A program made the position numbers and the translations under genes. The notes beneath the pieces were generated by a model. The model was not told where the DNA came from. It ran no database searches and saw only the letters and a list, made by a program, of their open reading frames with translations. A DNA stretch of 64,000 nucleotides from an uncultured Cellvibrio sp. GTDB taxonomy: Bacteria; Pseudomonadota; Gammaproteobacteria; Pseudomonadales; Cellvibrionaceae. This document shows, in pieces, positions 63,119-64,000 of the stretch. The stretch is from the NCBI GenBank assembly GCA_946480695.1, contig CAMLKG010000002.1:196095-260094 (forward strand), read 5' to 3'. How positions within the stretch are numbered: position 1 is the first letter of the stretch; each line of letters begins with the position of its first letter.

Positions 63119-64000
63119 ATGGGTAACGCCGTTGCAACCGTTGTATTCCTTCAAGGCCAAGCCTGGGCCAAAGCGGCCGATGGCAGTTTGCGTCCTCTAT
63201 CCGTCGGCAGCCTGCTGGATGCGGATGAAGTCCTGGTCACAGCCCGGGGCGCCCATGTGCAACTGGACTTTGGCAATGGCGAGCCAGTGCCGATAAATGG
63301 TGGGCTGCAAGTGGCGATGAGCCGCGACTTCAGTGCTGGCGCCGCGACAAGCCCTGATGAAGCCGCCCTGGATGATGCCAGTATTCAGGAAGCCCTGACG
63401 GTGCTGGAGCAGGGGGGTGACTTGCTGGATGTATTGGAAGAAACGGCGGCTGGGGATACCGGTAGTAGCGGGTCAGACGGCAATAACAGTTTCGTACAAC
63501 TCACCCGTATCCTGGAAACAATTGATTCCCAATCATTCAACTACCCATCCACTGCATTTAGCAGAGAAGTTCCCTTAATCGAAACTGACGGTGCCTATAG
63601 CAATCGCGCGCCCTCGGTTACAAACCAAGCGCTCAGTGGTAATGAAGATGAGGTTATTTCGGGGCGAATTATCGCTTCGGATGTTGAAGGTGATCCCATC
63701 TCCTACGCCGTAGCCACAATGCCTGTTAACGGTGTGGTTAGGGTAGATGCGATTACCGGTCACTATACCTTTACCCCTAATGCAAATTACAACGGCGGCG
63801 ACAGTTTTGTGGTCACCGTAACTGACAGTCAGGGCAACGTCAGTATTGCTACCATCAGTTTGGACATTATTGCTGTCAACGATGCGCCGGAAGCTGCAAA
63901 TGTGGATTTCAGGACAGATGAAGACACACCTGTCAGTGGCCAGGTTGTGGCGAAGGATATTGAGGATGATGTACTGGGTTATACCATTTCCAGCCCGCCA
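63119..64000 (+). CDS. LapA-type large adhesin, N-terminal part (runs off window)
   Basis: The gene starts at ATG 63119, after TGGAG, and stays open for 294 codons to the window end. Residues 1-115 form a LapA-like retention module with TAAG at residues 109-112 (context DVLEETAAGDTG), the site cut by LapG proteases. From residue 165 on there are tandem cadherin/VCBS-like repeats with the N.AP and GDPISYAVA patterns and YTFTPNANYNGGDSF. It is probably secreted by the exporter encoded just upstream and held at the surface to support biofilm. The C-terminus is not in the window. Confidence 0.85.
   Translation, partial: MGNAVATVVFLQGQAWAKAADGSLRPLSVGSLLDADEVLVTARGAHVQLDFGNGEPVPINGGLQVAMSRDFSAGAATSPDEAALDDASIQEALTVLEQGGDLLDVLEETAAGDTGSSGSDGNNSFVQLTRILETIDSQSFNYPSTAFSREVPLIETDGAYSNRAPSVTNQALSGNEDEVISGRIIASDVEGDPISYAVATMPVNGVVRVDAITGHYTFTPNANYNGGDSFVVTVTDSQGNVSIATISLDIIAVNDAPEAANVDFRTDEDTPVSGQVVAKDIEDDVLGYTISSPP

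Overview
The window looks like chromosome from a Cellvibrio-like gammaproteobacterium. That is inferred from gene content (yqiA-parE, a DUF2789 protein, yadGH, queF, dusC, rlmA and a LapA-type adhesin operon); no rRNA is present to prove it. Most of the window, about 10.94-51.94 kb, is one apparently complete P2-like prophage.

Left host part (1-10.94 kb): esterase yqiA and topoisomerase IV subunit parE, a DUF2789 gene, an unknown coiled-coil membrane protein, a tandemly duplicated tRNA-Glu/tRNA-Gly pair, an ABC exporter (yadGH), queF, a membrane adenylate cyclase, a second coiled-coil membrane protein, a nitroreductase, tRNA-Ser(GGA) and tRNA-Arg(ACG).

Prophage (10944-51938): a 53-bp direct repeat of the tRNA-Arg 3' end marks attL and attR. 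From left to right: an unknown two-gene cargo operon; a leftward early operon (integrase, excisionase-like protein, C5 methyltransferase with a triplicated module, DksA-like zinc finger, primase-helicase, Ogr-like late activator, BRO protein, ribbon-helix-helix protein); a rightward repressor; a Ser/Thr kinase plus membrane protein; and the P2 late genes in P2 order. The late genes appear as D-U-T-E/E'-FII-FI, an AHH nuclease toxin with an Imm11-like immunity gene, tail fibres, I-J-W-V, S-R-Rz1/Rz-endolysin-holins-X-L-M-N-O on the minus strand, and P-Q on the plus strand. Dam, two unknown genes, a probable cos site and a dense GTGGAT repeat cluster (possible origin) follow. Three TGT-N13-ACA dyads sit where P2 has its Ogr-dependent late promoters. 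Compared with P2, att has moved next to cos, and replication gene A is replaced by a primase-helicase.

Right host part (51.94-64 kb): dusC, a DEAD-box helicase, a phoH-like gene, rlmA, and a type I secretion operon (TolC-OmpA fusion, ABC exporter, membrane fusion protein, LuxR-type regulator). The last gene is the start of a large adhesin with a LapA-like retention module and a TAAG cleavage motif; it runs off the window end.

Best candidates for something undescribed: the toxin-immunity pair inside the tail operon, the kinase/membrane module, the two-gene operon next to attL, the late promoters whose geometry predicts leaderless mRNAs, and the GTGGAT cluster beside cos.
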